Positions 44,719 through 54,381 of a DNA stretch of 64,000 nt are shown in pieces. Origin of the DNA: Scytonema hofmannii PCC 7110 (GTDB lineage: Bacteria; Cyanobacteriota; Cyanobacteriia; Cyanobacteriales; Nostocaceae); NCBI RefSeq assembly GCF_000346485.2, contig NZ_KQ976354.1, positions 6,943,269 to 7,007,268 of the forward strand, in the 5' to 3' direction. The stretch's first letter is position 1; every line of letters starts with the position of its first letter. Made by a program: the position numbers and the translations under genes. Under the pieces are notes generated by a model. That model was not told where the DNA came from, searched no databases, and saw only the letters and a program-made list of their open reading frames with translations.

Positions 44719-45345
44719 ATGAATGTCTCTGCTAGTGTAACGTCTTATAATAGTCCAACCTCTAAATCTTTGCCAATGATTCTGGACTCTTTACCCGAAC
44801 CGGTGATTGAGGGACAGGGTTGTCCCCGCCGGACTCGGATGCAAATTGACTTCTTATTACTGGCGATTGAGGCTTTGGAGCTTGGTGGCTCGGAAGCCAT
44901 TTTGGCATTTGCTGAAGAGTTGGATCTTAAAGGTATTGTAAAAAATAGAGTCAATTTGTGGCGGATGCGTAGCACAAATCCTCTGCGAAGAGCACATACT
45001 CGTCGTACCTTGAGTGTAACAGAGGCAAAAGCTTTAGTAGTTATTGCTTGCTACATAGCACGACGCCTGACCGTTATGATTCGTCAGTTGTTAATGGTGT
45101 ATCAACAAATGGTTGAAAAACAAATCCCATTAGAACAAAATTTGCGTCTCTCAAATTACTTAGAGCGATTTAGAGCGCATTTTAAGAGCCGAATGAATCC
45201 CCGGCGCTCTGGGTTAAATACATTAAATTCTGATGAAAAATTAGATGAACTGGCTATAAATTTGTTGGGGCAACTCTTATTTTGTACCGGTACATCTGGA
45301 ATGCAAAGGTTCTGGATTAGTCTATTTGACGGTGAAGTGGAATGA
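44719..45345 (+). CDS. DUF3038 protein
   Basis: ATG 44719 gives MNVSASVTSYNSPTSKSLPM, followed by the conserved RRTRMQIDFLLLAIEALELG and VKNRVNLWRMRSTNPLRRAH. The helical domain is typical of DUF3038, found only in cyanobacteria. Its stop overlaps the DUF4335 start by four bases (ATGA), as in other cyanobacteria, so the two work together. Function unknown. Confidence 0.85.
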   Translation: MNVSASVTSYNSPTSKSLPMILDSLPEPVIEGQGCPRRTRMQIDFLLLAIEALELGGSEAILAFAEELDLKGIVKNRVNLWRMRSTNPLRRAHTRRTLSVTEAKALVVIACYIARRLTVMIRQLLMVYQQMVEKQIPLEQNLRLSNYLERFRAHFKSRMNPRRSGLNTLNSDEKLDELAINLLGQLLFCTGTSGMQRFWISLFDGEVE

Positions 45346-46889
45346 ATATTCAGCGTAAGTATAGTTTACCTAATTGTACGCTCCTTTTGGAGGGTTTGAG
45401 TGATGCTACAAGAGCGGCGCACCTTCAAGAATTGCGCCCAGAATTATCGATATTGGTAAATGCAGAATGTTATATATCTGGATATAAAAAACCTATATCA
45501 GGAGGACGGGAGTTTTTTGAAAGCTTGGTGAGGGCAGTCAGTGCCTATGCTCAAGAGTTTTTAAGCAACATACCCCATGCTCAAGCACATGACTCAGAGT
45601 CAGAATTGGTGCAGTTACAAAAAGTGAGTAGCGATCGCCACAGATTAACTGTACACTATGAGAACGCATCACAAGAAACAGGTGCAAATTCTCACGGTCA
45701 ACAAGCTACTGAAATCGATTTAAATACAGTGCAGCTTTTTGATTTAGTAGAAGCCATAGACCAATTTTTTGCTGATAGCCAAACACTACCAGAGTTGTCA
45801 TTAAAAGTACAACCTGTTGCCAGACGATATGGCAACTTCAGCCAAGCTTTGGTCAAGCAGGCAGTTCCAGTCGGTATAGGTGTCACTAGTTTGGCAGCTG
45901 CCGCAGTTGCTTTTAGTATCATCCCAGTACCTGAAGTTCGTCCACCGCAACAAAACAATACACAAAAGACTAGCAGCACGACATCTCGTACCAACAATCT
46001 TGCTTCTCCTACTGTCACACCAACACCTACTCCTAACGAACCAATAGCTGCAAGCCCTACTTTTACTCCCACACCTACAGCCGCAGCGTCCACACCTGCT
46101 TCCCTTGCTGCATCTGTGAATCCTACAACCCCCACACCAACTCCAAACACACCTACAGCAACTGCTACTACTCCAAACCCAACTGCAGTTAAAGATTTAG
46201 AAGCACTTTTAAACACGGTTCCCGAAATTACGGATGCATCAGTTTTGCGTGCATTGCAACGCCAAGTTTACAACCAAATTAATCCAGAATGGGCGAATCG
46301 CTCAGCATTGACTCAGGACTCCGTTTTTCGGGTTGGTGTCGCTGGGGATGGTTCCCTTATTGGCTATAAAGCAGTTAATAAAGAGTCCAATGATGCTGTG
46401 GCGAAAACTCCCCTACCCAAGCTTCTTTATAATCCTGCTGGTTCGCGAGGTCCCATCACTAATGAACCGATAGCCCAATTCAAAGTCGTTTTTACAAATC
46501 GAGGCATTTTGGAAATTAGCCCTTGGCGAGGATACACTAAAACGCCAGAGGTTATAGGTAGCAAAATTACTGACACCAACACAGTCAGTACACTGAATAA
46601 AAAACTGACTGACACTATCCGCCAGAGTTTGAGTAATACAACTTCTTTTCCAAAAGATTTGAAGTACCGGGTAGCCCTCAATAAAGAAGGAACGATCGCG
46701 GATTATGAACCACTCAATCAAGTCGCTTTTGACTATTTTCGACAAACACCTCTTCCCAAGATGTTCCAAGACGTTTATGGTTCAAATGTAGCTGCGCCTA
46801 ACAGCAAAGAACCTCTTGCTCACTTCCAAGTGGTATTCAAACCTAACGGTAATCTTGAGGTGACTCCTTGGAAGGGGTACGGACAGTAG
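45342..46889 (+). CDS. DUF4335 protein
   Basis: 515 residues: N-terminal DUF4335 domain (MNIQRKYSLPNCTLLLEGLS, LRPELSILVNAECYISGYKK), a hydrophobic stretch (GIGVTSLAAAAVAFSIIPVP), a Thr/Pro-rich linker (about 220-285) and a C-terminal domain with two similar halves ending ILEISPWRGY and NLEVTPWKGYGQ. Cyanobacteria-specific; translationally coupled to DUF3038. Function unknown; probably membrane-associated. Confidence 0.8.
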   Translation: MNIQRKYSLPNCTLLLEGLSDATRAAHLQELRPELSILVNAECYISGYKKPISGGREFFESLVRAVSAYAQEFLSNIPHAQAHDSESELVQLQKVSSDRHRLTVHYENASQETGANSHGQQATEIDLNTVQLFDLVEAIDQFFADSQTLPELSLKVQPVARRYGNFSQALVKQAVPVGIGVTSLAAAAVAFSIIPVPEVRPPQQNNTQKTSSTTSRTNNLASPTVTPTPTPNEPIAASPTFTPTPTAAASTPASLAASVNPTTPTPTPNTPTATATTPNPTAVKDLEALLNTVPEITDASVLRALQRQVYNQINPEWANRSALTQDSVFRVGVAGDGSLIGYKAVNKESNDAVAKTPLPKLLYNPAGSRGPITNEPIAQFKVVFTNRGILEISPWRGYTKTPEVIGSKITDTNTVSTLNKKLTDTIRQSLSNTTSFPKDLKYRVALNKEGTIADYEPLNQVAFDYFRQTPLPKMFQDVYGSNVAAPNSKEPLAHFQVVFKPNGNLEVTPWKGYGQ

Positions 46890-46892
46890 AAG

Positions 46893-46967
46893 AGTTAGTG
46901 GTTAGTGGTTAGTGGTTAGTGGTTAACAACCAACAACCAACAACTAACAACTAACAACTAACAACTA
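46893..46967. repeat. GGTTAGT array facing AACAACT array
   Basis: Four GTTAGTG units run into CAACAAC/TAACAAC units in the opposite orientation. It lies between two convergent genes and begins 3 bases after the DUF4335 stop. Confidence 0.8.
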
Positions 46968-46968
46968 T

Positions 46969-49236
46969 TCACTTAGTAATTTTCCCCATATAATTTCCCC
47001 AGAGTTGTGCTGCTTGAGCACTACTGCCAGATGTTGGAGAATTGTTATCGTTTCCCAGCCAAATTCCTGTGGCTAGACGTCGTTGAGGGATAAAGCCAAT
47101 GAACCACAGGTCAACATTTTTATTTGTTGTACCCGTCTTACCTGCTTCGCCTAATCCAATAGCTGCACTGCGACCCGTACCATTTGTTATAACTCCGCGC
47201 AACATCCGCACCATTGTATCGGTAATTTCAGGTGACAAAACTCGCTTGTTTGCTTCCGGATCTTGGTCAAATGAATAAATGACACGACAAGTCTTTGGGT
47301 CATTCCGATCGCGGCAATCACTGCTATCTAGTATCCTACTAATGGCGTGGGGACGGTTCCATACACCGTTGTTGCCGATCGCACCAAAAGCTCCTGTCAT
47401 TTCTAATACATTAACCACGCTCTGACCCAGTATTAACCCAGGGACTTCATCTAGCTGGGATTTGACTCCCAATCGTCGTGCTGTTGATATAACTTTATCT
47501 AGCCCGACATCTTGAGCAATTCTCAAGGCGATAGGGTTCTCAGATAAAGCTAGCCCCGTGGAAACTGTCAAACTTCCCCCCCCCGTGCGGCAGGGTTTAT
47601 AAGTAAAGCCTCCCCAGCGTAAAGGCGCACAGGAATAAGACCTTCCTGACGAAATTCCTTGCTCAATAGCTGCTGTATAGGCAAAAACTTTGAAAGTGGA
47701 ACCTGGTTGCCTTTTTGCTTGAACGGCGCGATTGAATTGGCTGGTTCTGTAATCTGTACCACCTACCATAGATAAGATCGCGCCTGTACTAGTATCAAGA
47801 GTTACCATAGCTCCTTGAGAAAATCCCAAATTTTTTCCGGCACTGCGAACTTGATTGCGTAACGCCGTTTCTGCTTTTGACTGAATTTGTGGGTCTAGCT
47901 GAGTTTCAATAATAAAGTTTCCCTCTGTTGCTAGTTCTTTTCCCAAAATCTTTTCTAGTTCTTGGAAGACATAACTATAAAAATAAGGAGCAATGGTTTT
48001 TGCTTGCTGTTCGCAAACTTTAGAACTCACCTCAACGGGCGATCGCCTTGCTCTGTTATACTCATCTTGTTTAACTTTGCCCATTTCCAGCAATCGTCTC
48101 AGTACGCGATTGCGGTATTCTATGGTTCTCAGCTTGTTATCGCTATCTCCACAAAAGTCGAAGGCGTTGGGCGCAGGTAAAATTCCCACCAGTGTTGCTG
48201 CTTCTGCAAGAGTTAATTCCTTGGCTGACTTGTCAAAGTAGTACCGAGACGCATCTTCAAAACCTGATGTATCTGCTCCCAAAAAAACCCTGTTTAAATA
48301 GGTCAGCAGAATGTCATCTTTGCTGTAAAATGTCTCTAACTTTAAGGCAACAACTGCTTCTCGGAATTTCCGTCCCAGAGAATCCTGTCTACCTACATAA
48401 CTCTGAAATAAACTCCGGGCAACTTGTTGGGTAACAGTACTGGCTCCTTGTTGGACATCACCGCTACGAGTATTAATAAACACAGCTCGTAAAATTCCCA
48501 ACGGGTCAACTCCAAAATGCCAGTAATACCGGCTATCTTCCGAAGCAACAATTGCTGCAGGCAAATAAGGACCAAAATCCTGCAACTTTTTCATATCAAT
48601 GTGGGCGTTTGTTCGTGGTTCGCGCAGTCGTGTTTCTCCATCACGAGCGTAAATCACAACGGGTGCTCGCGTTGCACCTGGTAAGGGTCTGACACTTACT
48701 TTTAACCATTCAATACCGATCGCAAGTGCCGCTAGAGAAACTGCGCCAGTCACACCCAACCCTGTCCAACCTGCTGCTCTCACGTACCAGGCTGGTGGAT
48801 TGACGAACTGCAATCTGACTGAAGCTGCTAGTTCTGGCGGACCGAGGGTAAGAACATCACCATGACACAACTCTAAGGATTTTACCCGCCGCTTGCCTCG
48901 ATAAATGCCATTTGTAGATTCTTCATCTTTGATGACAAACGCGGGAATTCGTTGGCTGGAATCCCTTGAAAGTGATAGGTGAATTTGACTGACGACTGGA
49001 TTGCGAACCACGATATCGCAGGACTTAGAACTGCGTCCCAGTATGTAGCGATCGCCCAATAGGGGATATACCTCTGCTTTATCTGTCCCCGCATCCTGCA
49101 CCCAGAGTTCCGGTACTTTGGCATTAGGCTTGAGTGCCAGTTTAGAGAAATCTACTCTAGCTTGAATTGTCTGTACTGCTTGAGTTATTTGACCAAGCAA
49201 AGTTTGTGGCTTTTGAGGTGGTTGGGGGGAACTCAT
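46969..49236 (-). CDS. FHA-domain class A penicillin-binding protein (PBP1A type)
   Basis: 755 residues: FHA domain at about 55-140 (YILGRSSKSCDIVVRNPVVS), one membrane segment at about 152-172, glycosyltransferase 51 (AIVASEDSRYYWHFGVDPLG; GASTVTQQVARSLFQ) and transpeptidase with SxxK (PGSTFKVFAYTAAIEQG) and KTGT (EAGKTGTTNKNVDLWF). It builds and cross-links peptidoglycan. The FHA domain binds phosphothreonine and probably places it under Ser/Thr-kinase control or targets it to septa. This fusion is usual in filamentous cyanobacteria. Confidence 0.93.
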   Translation of the reverse strand: MSSPQPPQKPQTLLGQITQAVQTIQARVDFSKLALKPNAKVPELWVQDAGTDKAEVYPLLGDRYILGRSSKSCDIVVRNPVVSQIHLSLSRDSSQRIPAFVIKDEESTNGIYRGKRRVKSLELCHGDVLTLGPPELAASVRLQFVNPPAWYVRAAGWTGLGVTGAVSLAALAIGIEWLKVSVRPLPGATRAPVVIYARDGETRLREPRTNAHIDMKKLQDFGPYLPAAIVASEDSRYYWHFGVDPLGILRAVFINTRSGDVQQGASTVTQQVARSLFQSYVGRQDSLGRKFREAVVALKLETFYSKDDILLTYLNRVFLGADTSGFEDASRYYFDKSAKELTLAEAATLVGILPAPNAFDFCGDSDNKLRTIEYRNRVLRRLLEMGKVKQDEYNRARRSPVEVSSKVCEQQAKTIAPYFYSYVFQELEKILGKELATEGNFIIETQLDPQIQSKAETALRNQVRSAGKNLGFSQGAMVTLDTSTGAILSMVGGTDYRTSQFNRAVQAKRQPGSTFKVFAYTAAIEQGISSGRSYSCAPLRWGGFTYKPCRTGGGSLTVSTGLALSENPIALRIAQDVGLDKVISTARRLGVKSQLDEVPGLILGQSVVNVLEMTGAFGAIGNNGVWNRPHAISRILDSSDCRDRNDPKTCRVIYSFDQDPEANKRVLSPEITDTMVRMLRGVITNGTGRSAAIGLGEAGKTGTTNKNVDLWFIGFIPQRRLATGIWLGNDNNSPTSGSSAQAAQLWGNYMGKITK

Positions 49237-49672
49237 CTGCTATTGACACTACTTTGTATGAGTGAAGAACCGGGGTTTTTTGTCTTTAATACCAAGTATT
49301 CCACCATTGTACTCATAAGCCTATGAAGACGTTAGTTGCACTTGACAGTTCCCGATTCAACTTAACTATCTATATCCGTTGACTGATGTTATTATTAACC
49401 TTGTCATTGGTTTATCTTGTTATAGCTTGTTTTTTCCCATTGTCATGCTCATCTTAGAATCTCCAATTTTCAAAAAAATAATCATCCAAAGTCTCAATAA
49501 TGTGCTATCATCAAGCGCCATAAATTTTTCAACCAATGATAAATCTTTCTTTTCTAACACATAAGCATATTTTAAGGCAAAAATATATATCCTCATTTAG
49601 GATGATTTTCTATGTGCTATTGTCTGTTTAAATAAGCGGAAGTACTCCGTTGAGGTGTTGAGGTTAAGAAGT
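49237..49672. other. AT-rich gap upstream of secreted protein and FHA-PBP
   Basis: This divergent intergenic region should hold both promoters. A 61-codon plus frame at 49379-49564 is hydrophobic but has no ribosome site. Nothing else was recognised. Confidence 0.35.
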
Positions 49673-50347
49673 ATGAACGGAAAATATCTAGCCTTCATCG
49701 GTACAGCAATTGCTTTAGCGTTTTCAAGCAACGTTGCTGTTGCCCAAGCAGATAAGTTTGAGCGGATTGCTCAAAGTGGTCAGCCATCTACTGCTAAACC
49801 ATTCAAACTTTCCCCAGAGGGCAAGAAAATCCTGTGTCAAAATTTCCCCCTGAATTCTGCGTGTGCTCAAACAGGTGGTACAGGAGCAACTCAAACCCCC
49901 TCTAGCGGTAGTTCAGACACTCAGAATACTAACAAAGAACCTGCAACAGGTGCTCCTAACACTACTACCCCAGAAGGTACATCTACCCCCGGTGATAACG
50001 GCACTCCCGGCATGACCGGTCCGGGCGGTACAGTTGAGCCTTCTCAAACTCCTCCTGGCGGTGCAACCGATCCTTCTCGTACAAACCCTCCCGGTGGTGA
50101 TACTCTACCTGCTTCACCATCTGGTACAACAGGTACTCCAGATAGCGGTACTGGTACTCAACAAATCACTCCAGTGCCTCCAGTCCCTGGCACTCCTGGT
50201 AGTACAGATGCTCCTGACAGCACTACTCCAGAAGGCACCTCTACCCCTGGTGATAACGGCACTCCAGGTAGCACTGGTCCTGGCGGTTCAACCACTCCTT
50301 CTCAAGGTTCTGGTTCCGAAAAGCCCAGCACAGGTGATTCAAAATAA
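49673..50347 (+). CDS. Secreted Pro/Thr/Gly-rich low-complexity protein
   Basis: ATG 49673 (MNGKYLAFIGTAIALAFSSN, cleavage near AVAQA) is preferred to the upstream TTG. The mature part has a short conserved segment (FKLSPEGKKILCQNFPLNSA) with two cysteines and a long repetitive tail of TPEGTSTPGDNGTPG-type units. Two copies of TTPEGTSTPGDNGTPG are about 75 residues apart. Secreted linker or cell-surface protein; function unknown. Confidence 0.7.
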   Translation: MNGKYLAFIGTAIALAFSSNVAVAQADKFERIAQSGQPSTAKPFKLSPEGKKILCQNFPLNSACAQTGGTGATQTPSSGSSDTQNTNKEPATGAPNTTTPEGTSTPGDNGTPGMTGPGGTVEPSQTPPGGATDPSRTNPPGGDTLPASPSGTTGTPDSGTGTQQITPVPPVPGTPGSTDAPDSTTPEGTSTPGDNGTPGSTGPGGSTTPSQGSGSEKPSTGDSK

Positions 50348-50455
50348 CTAAGTATTTAGGTGTAATTCTTATACCAATCTGCTTGAAATGATGCTTCTTT
50401 GAAAAATCAAGAGTGAGGGGTAAGTTGACTAAGTTAGCTTACCCCTTACTTTATT

Positions 50456-50490
50456 AACCAGTGACCAGTGACCAGTGACCAATGACCAGT
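50456..50490. repeat. CCAGTGA heptamers downstream of lspA
   Basis: Four ACCAGTG units plus one variant fill the space before the minus-strand lspA stop. Confidence 0.75.
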
Positions 50491-50500
50491 ATTTCTAACA

Positions 50501-50971
50501 CTACCTGTGATGAGAAGTTGGTGTTTTTTGAAAAGTAGAAATTAGCAGGCAAGCAATACCGGTATTGATAAAGACATCAGCCAAATTAAATACTGGAAAG
50601 TTAATTAACCGAAAATCGAGAAAATCAACAACGTAGCCTAGAATAAATCTGTCGATCCCATTACCAATTGCTCCGCCTAAAATCAAACCGTAGCCCAGTT
50701 GATCCCAAAAATGTAAGACAGGACCGAACCATGCCATTGCTATCAACACTAGACTAACTCCCAATGATAACCAGCGCAACCACTCTACTTTTCCTGATAA
50801 TAAACTAAAAGCTGCACCAGTATTGGTGACATAAGTAAAGTGAAATATTCCAGGTAATAAGGCTTGGGTTTGTCCCAAGTTAAAAGTTTGCATTATCCAA
50901 TATTTCGTCAGTTGGTCTAAGCAAAAAGCCACCACAGCCGCAACCCAGAAGAGATGATTTTTTATACGCAT
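50501..50971 (-). CDS. lspA: Lipoprotein signal peptidase (SPase II)
   Basis: 156 residues, four membrane segments. The catalytic Asp motifs are GNGIDRF and FNLADVFINTG, and the N-terminal VAFCLDQLTKYWIM is typical. It removes signal peptides from lipoproteins such as PstS. ATG 50971 (MRIKNHLFW) is the start; it begins 1 base after the bioY stop, so the two are likely co-transcribed. Confidence 0.93.
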   Translation of the reverse strand: MRIKNHLFWVAAVVAFCLDQLTKYWIMQTFNLGQTQALLPGIFHFTYVTNTGAAFSLLSGKVEWLRWLSLGVSLVLIAMAWFGPVLHFWDQLGYGLILGGAIGNGIDRFILGYVVDFLDFRLINFPVFNLADVFINTGIACLLISTFQKTPTSHHR

Positions 50972-50972
50972 A

Positions 50973-51560
50973 CTAGTAAAACATGAGATGGCGTAGGACA
51001 TATGCTATGACAACTACAGCGCAAACCACGGCTAATTGTCCTGGTAATGCAAACCAGGAGTATTTAAGCATTGCTTGCGTTAAAGGCAAAGTTTCTGTAC
51101 CTTGCCACTGTAAAACAGAACTGATAATCAAATAAGTAATACCGCAGATGTGGACGGTTAACAACCCACAAAAACAACTAAACGTTAGAGTTTCCAGTCT
51201 GGGTTTAGCTTTAAAGGCAAAATATCCACAAATCCACGCCCCTGGAATAAAACCTAGCAAGTAGCCAAAGTGGGATAGTTTGACGTAGCCAATTCCACCA
51301 CCCTCAGCAAATACGGGTAGTAAGGTCAAGCCCATAACTAGGTAAGCAATTTGTGAGAGTGCGCCAGCATTTTTGCCTCCCAAACAGCCAACTAGCAGCA
51401 CCCCACCAATTTGATAGGTGACCCCTAGAGAGAAAGTGTGAACTCCCTGGTGGCTCCAATTCCAAGGTAAGGTGGTGACATGGGCTTCTAAGAACGTACC
51501 ACCCATGGTCAGCAGTAAGCCAATCATAGACCACAATAATTGATTGGATGCAGCTAGCAT
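50973..51560 (-). CDS. bioY: BioY-type biotin/ECF transporter substrate-binding protein
   Basis: About 195 residues with six membrane segments (LLWSMIGLLLTMGGTFLEAH, YQIGGVLLVGCLGGKNAGAL, LSQIAYLVMGLTLLPVFAEG), the pattern of BioY S-components that take up biotin. Start at ATG 51560 or 51566. Directly upstream of lspA, an arrangement seen in other cyanobacteria. Confidence 0.85.
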   Translation of the reverse strand: MLAASNQLLWSMIGLLLTMGGTFLEAHVTTLPWNWSHQGVHTFSLGVTYQIGGVLLVGCLGGKNAGALSQIAYLVMGLTLLPVFAEGGGIGYVKLSHFGYLLGFIPGAWICGYFAFKAKPRLETLTFSCFCGLLTVHICGITYLIISSVLQWQGTETLPLTQAMLKYSWFALPGQLAVVCAVVVIAYVLRHLMFY

Positions 51561-51566
51561 TGACAA

Positions 51567-51964
51567 AGCGCTCGCGTGAAGGACTTTTATAAATAAAGTG
51601 AAAAATCAACAATGGTATCTGATTTTCTGAATTTATTGAATGGGAAATATTGCTTAATTATCACAAGAATAACCATTATTTTATTTGTACAGTTACAGAG
51701 ACGATCGCAGCCGTCTCCAGTTGGAGAATGACCAAATTTTACAACCTGCTACACATAAACTTGAAAAATTATCATTTTTAGTACAAAATTACTAAAGCAT
51801 ATTGTTGATTTTTCACTAACTTATTTCATTAGAAACCGATTAGTAAAGAATGTTAATTTATTTGAGATAATTTAAACTAAAATAATTAGTCCAACTCTGT
51901 TAACCTTTTCTTTACTCTACAGCTGTATAGTATAAACGCTTAGCTGGAAAATTAGTAAAACTAC
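51567..51964. other. Divergent promoter region between bioY and pstS
   Basis: AT-rich; includes the Pho-box candidate close to pstS. No gene or RNA was recognised. Confidence 0.45.
51897..51916 (+). promoter_or_regulatory. Pho-box candidate upstream of pstS
   Basis: CTGTTAACCTTTTCTTTACT has two PyTTAAC/TTTAC-like half-sites spaced 11 bases apart, as cyanobacterial SphR/PhoB boxes do. It lies 49 bases before the pstS start. The second half-site is degenerate, so this is only a candidate. Confidence 0.4.
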
Positions 51965-53170
51965 ATGTCCATGCTTTTCCATTACCCTGTCATTAATTCT
52001 TCTCGCCTAACGAGAACAGCTTCAGTACTTGCACTTACCCTGAGCTTAGCTGCTTGTGGTGGTGGAGAACAGCAAGCACAAACTGGTAACAACACCAGTG
52101 AGAATACTGGCGCTGCTACAAATACAACTGCTACCGGACCGGCAAAACTCGATTTAGGTGGTAATGTATCGTTAACTGGTGCTGGAGCATCTTTCCCAGC
52201 ACCTTTGTACACAGCTTGGTTCCAAGGACTAAACCAAAAATATCCCAGCCTGCAAGTTAACTATCAGTCAGTTGGTAGTGGTGCTGGTGTAGAGCAATTT
52301 ATCAAAGGCACTGTAGATTTCGGTGCTAGCGACGTTGCGATGAAGGATGAAGAAATTAAGAAGGTAGACAGAGGTGTTCTGTTACTACCCATGACTGCTG
52401 GTAGTATCGTGTTAGCCTACAACCTAACAGGAGTCGATCAGCAGATCAAACTCCCTAGGGAAGTTTATACCAATATTTTTCTTGGTAACATCAAGACTTG
52501 GAACGATCCTAAAATTACTGCGGCCAACCCTGGTGTTAACTTACCCAATACACCAATCACAATCGTACACCGATCGGATGGTAGTGGTACTACAGGCGTT
52601 TTTACTGACCACTTAAGCGCAGTTAGTCCAGAATGGAAATCCAAAGTTGGTAGTGGCAAAACTGTAAGTTGGCCTTCAGGGGTAGGTGCTAAAGGGAATG
52701 AAGGTGTAACGGCTCAGGTACAACAGACACAAGGAGCAATTGGTTACGTTGAGTATGGCTACGCCAAACAAAATGAGTTGAAATTTGCATCCTTAGAAAA
52801 TAAGGCAGGACAATTTATTGTGCCTTCGGATCAATCAGCAGCTAAAACTCTTGAATCCGTTACCTTGCCAGACAATCTCCGCGCTTTTATTACAGATCCA
52901 GAAGGGGCGGAATCTTATCCTATCGTGACTTACAGCTGGATTTTGGCTTACAAGAAATATCCTGATGCTGCAAAAGCCAAGGCAGTGGAAGCTATGATTG
53001 AGTACGGCTTAACGGAAGGTCAAAAACAGGCTCCAGAATTAGGATATGTTCCTCTTCCTCAACCTGTAGTGCAAAAAGTTGCAGCTGCGGCTGACACTAT
53101 TAGCCCGGATTATAAAATTGCAGGGGATGCTGCTGGCAATACAACTGCTGCTACAAGCACTGGCAAATAG
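51965..53170 (+). CDS. pstS: Phosphate-binding lipoprotein PstS
   Basis: 401 residues: signal with lipobox LSLAACGGG, then the PstS core (LTGAGASFPAPLYTAWFQGL, YQSVGSGAGVEQFIKGTVDF, VHRSDGSGTTGVFTDHLSAV). It captures phosphate and delivers it to PstCA. First gene of the pst operon. Confidence 0.95.
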   Translation: MSMLFHYPVINSSRLTRTASVLALTLSLAACGGGEQQAQTGNNTSENTGAATNTTATGPAKLDLGGNVSLTGAGASFPAPLYTAWFQGLNQKYPSLQVNYQSVGSGAGVEQFIKGTVDFGASDVAMKDEEIKKVDRGVLLLPMTAGSIVLAYNLTGVDQQIKLPREVYTNIFLGNIKTWNDPKITAANPGVNLPNTPITIVHRSDGSGTTGVFTDHLSAVSPEWKSKVGSGKTVSWPSGVGAKGNEGVTAQVQQTQGAIGYVEYGYAKQNELKFASLENKAGQFIVPSDQSAAKTLESVTLPDNLRAFITDPEGAESYPIVTYSWILAYKKYPDAAKAKAVEAMIEYGLTEGQKQAPELGYVPLPQPVVQKVAAAADTISPDYKIAGDAAGNTTAATSTGK

Positions 53171-53210
53171 ACAAACAACACTTGCAAATTTCAACCAGGA
53201 CTTGTGAAAA

Positions 53211-53354
53211 TGGGCATTGGGCATTGGGCATTGGGCATGGGGTTTTTTCTGACCCCTATTTTCAAGTCAGCTAATCATGGAAAAATTTTGCAACTGCTCG
53301 TGAAAAAAAGATATTCCCTACCCCCGACTCCCGACTCCCGACTCCCTATTCCCC
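53211..53354. repeat. GGGCATT and CCCGACT heptamer arrays between pstS and pstC
   Basis: Four GGGCATT units at 53211-53238 and four CCCGACT units at 53321-53354 lie inside the pst operon, in untranslated spacer. Confidence 0.8.
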
Positions 53355-53410
53355 TTTAATTTTTACGCGGTTTGCTCCCACTTTTTTCCGTTAATGAGTG
53401 AAATCATGAG

Positions 53411-54361
53411 ATGAATACGCAAGCTGAGAATCATCAACCTACTATTCAACCTCGCTCTCAAGTTGAAAAATCAATAGATAATGGCTTTATCTGGCTAACT
53501 CGGATTTTTGCACTGGCAGTTGCAGCACTTCTATTGTGGATAGCAATTCAGGTTGCCATTCAAGCAGGACCTGCAATTCGAGAATTTGGTCTTGGTTTTT
53601 TGATAAAAAGTGCTTGGAATCCAGTCACAAGTGACTATGGAGTGCTACCGCAAATCTACGGAACATTGATGAGCGCTTTCATCGGGCTACTTATAGCAGT
53701 CCCAATCGGTGTTGGTACTGCGATATTGTTGAGCGAAAATTTGTTACCATTACCTGTTAAAACAGTCATAGTTTTCTTAGTAGAACTGCTAGCAGCTATT
53801 CCTAGCGTTGTTTATGGAGTTTGGGCAATTTTTGTGCTCATTCCTATATTGACGGATATTGGAAAATGGCTGAATGCTAACTTTGGGTGGATTCCATTTT
53901 TTAGTACTGTTCCTACAGGTCCGGGCTTATTACCTGCCGGGGTTATATTGGCAATTATGGTTCTGCCAATTATTACAGCCATATCCCGCGATGCTCTTAT
54001 TTCCGTACCCTCTAGTTTGCGTCAAGCTGCTTTCGGGTTGGGGGCGACCCGATGGGAAACCATTTTTAAAATTCTCATTCCTGCTGCTTTTTCTGGGATC
54101 GTCAGTGCCGTAATGCTGGCACTCGGTCGGGCAATGGGAGAAACAATGGCTGTCACAATGATTATTGGTAACGCTAACACGATTAGCCCTTCGTTGTTTG
54201 CACCATCCAATACAATTTCTTCGCTACTGGCAAATCAGTTTGCAGAAGCAAGCGGTTTACAAGTCAGCGCTCTAATGTACGCAGCGCTAATTCTGTTCGT
54301 ATTAACTCTGATAGTCAATATTTTGGCAGAGATGATCGTTTTAAGAGTCAAGCGACTGTAG
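53411..54361 (+). CDS. pstC: Phosphate ABC transporter permease PstC
   Basis: 316 residues, six membrane segments; LREFGLGFLI- and SAWNPVTSDYGVLPQIYGTL-type start, then AAFGLGATRWETIFKILIPA, the permease EAA loop. Inner-membrane half-channel with PstA. 240 bases after pstS. Confidence 0.93.
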   Translation: MNTQAENHQPTIQPRSQVEKSIDNGFIWLTRIFALAVAALLLWIAIQVAIQAGPAIREFGLGFLIKSAWNPVTSDYGVLPQIYGTLMSAFIGLLIAVPIGVGTAILLSENLLPLPVKTVIVFLVELLAAIPSVVYGVWAIFVLIPILTDIGKWLNANFGWIPFFSTVPTGPGLLPAGVILAIMVLPIITAISRDALISVPSSLRQAAFGLGATRWETIFKILIPAAFSGIVSAVMLALGRAMGETMAVTMIIGNANTISPSLFAPSNTISSLLANQFAEASGLQVSALMYAALILFVLTLIVNILAEMIVLRVKRL

Positions 54362-54381
54362 GAAGTGGGTAGATTTGAAAT

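Noticed and set aside
45698-46216. Minus-strand 172-codon frame (Gly/Val-rich)
   Set aside because: It is the shadow of the Thr/Pro-rich linker of the DUF4335 gene.
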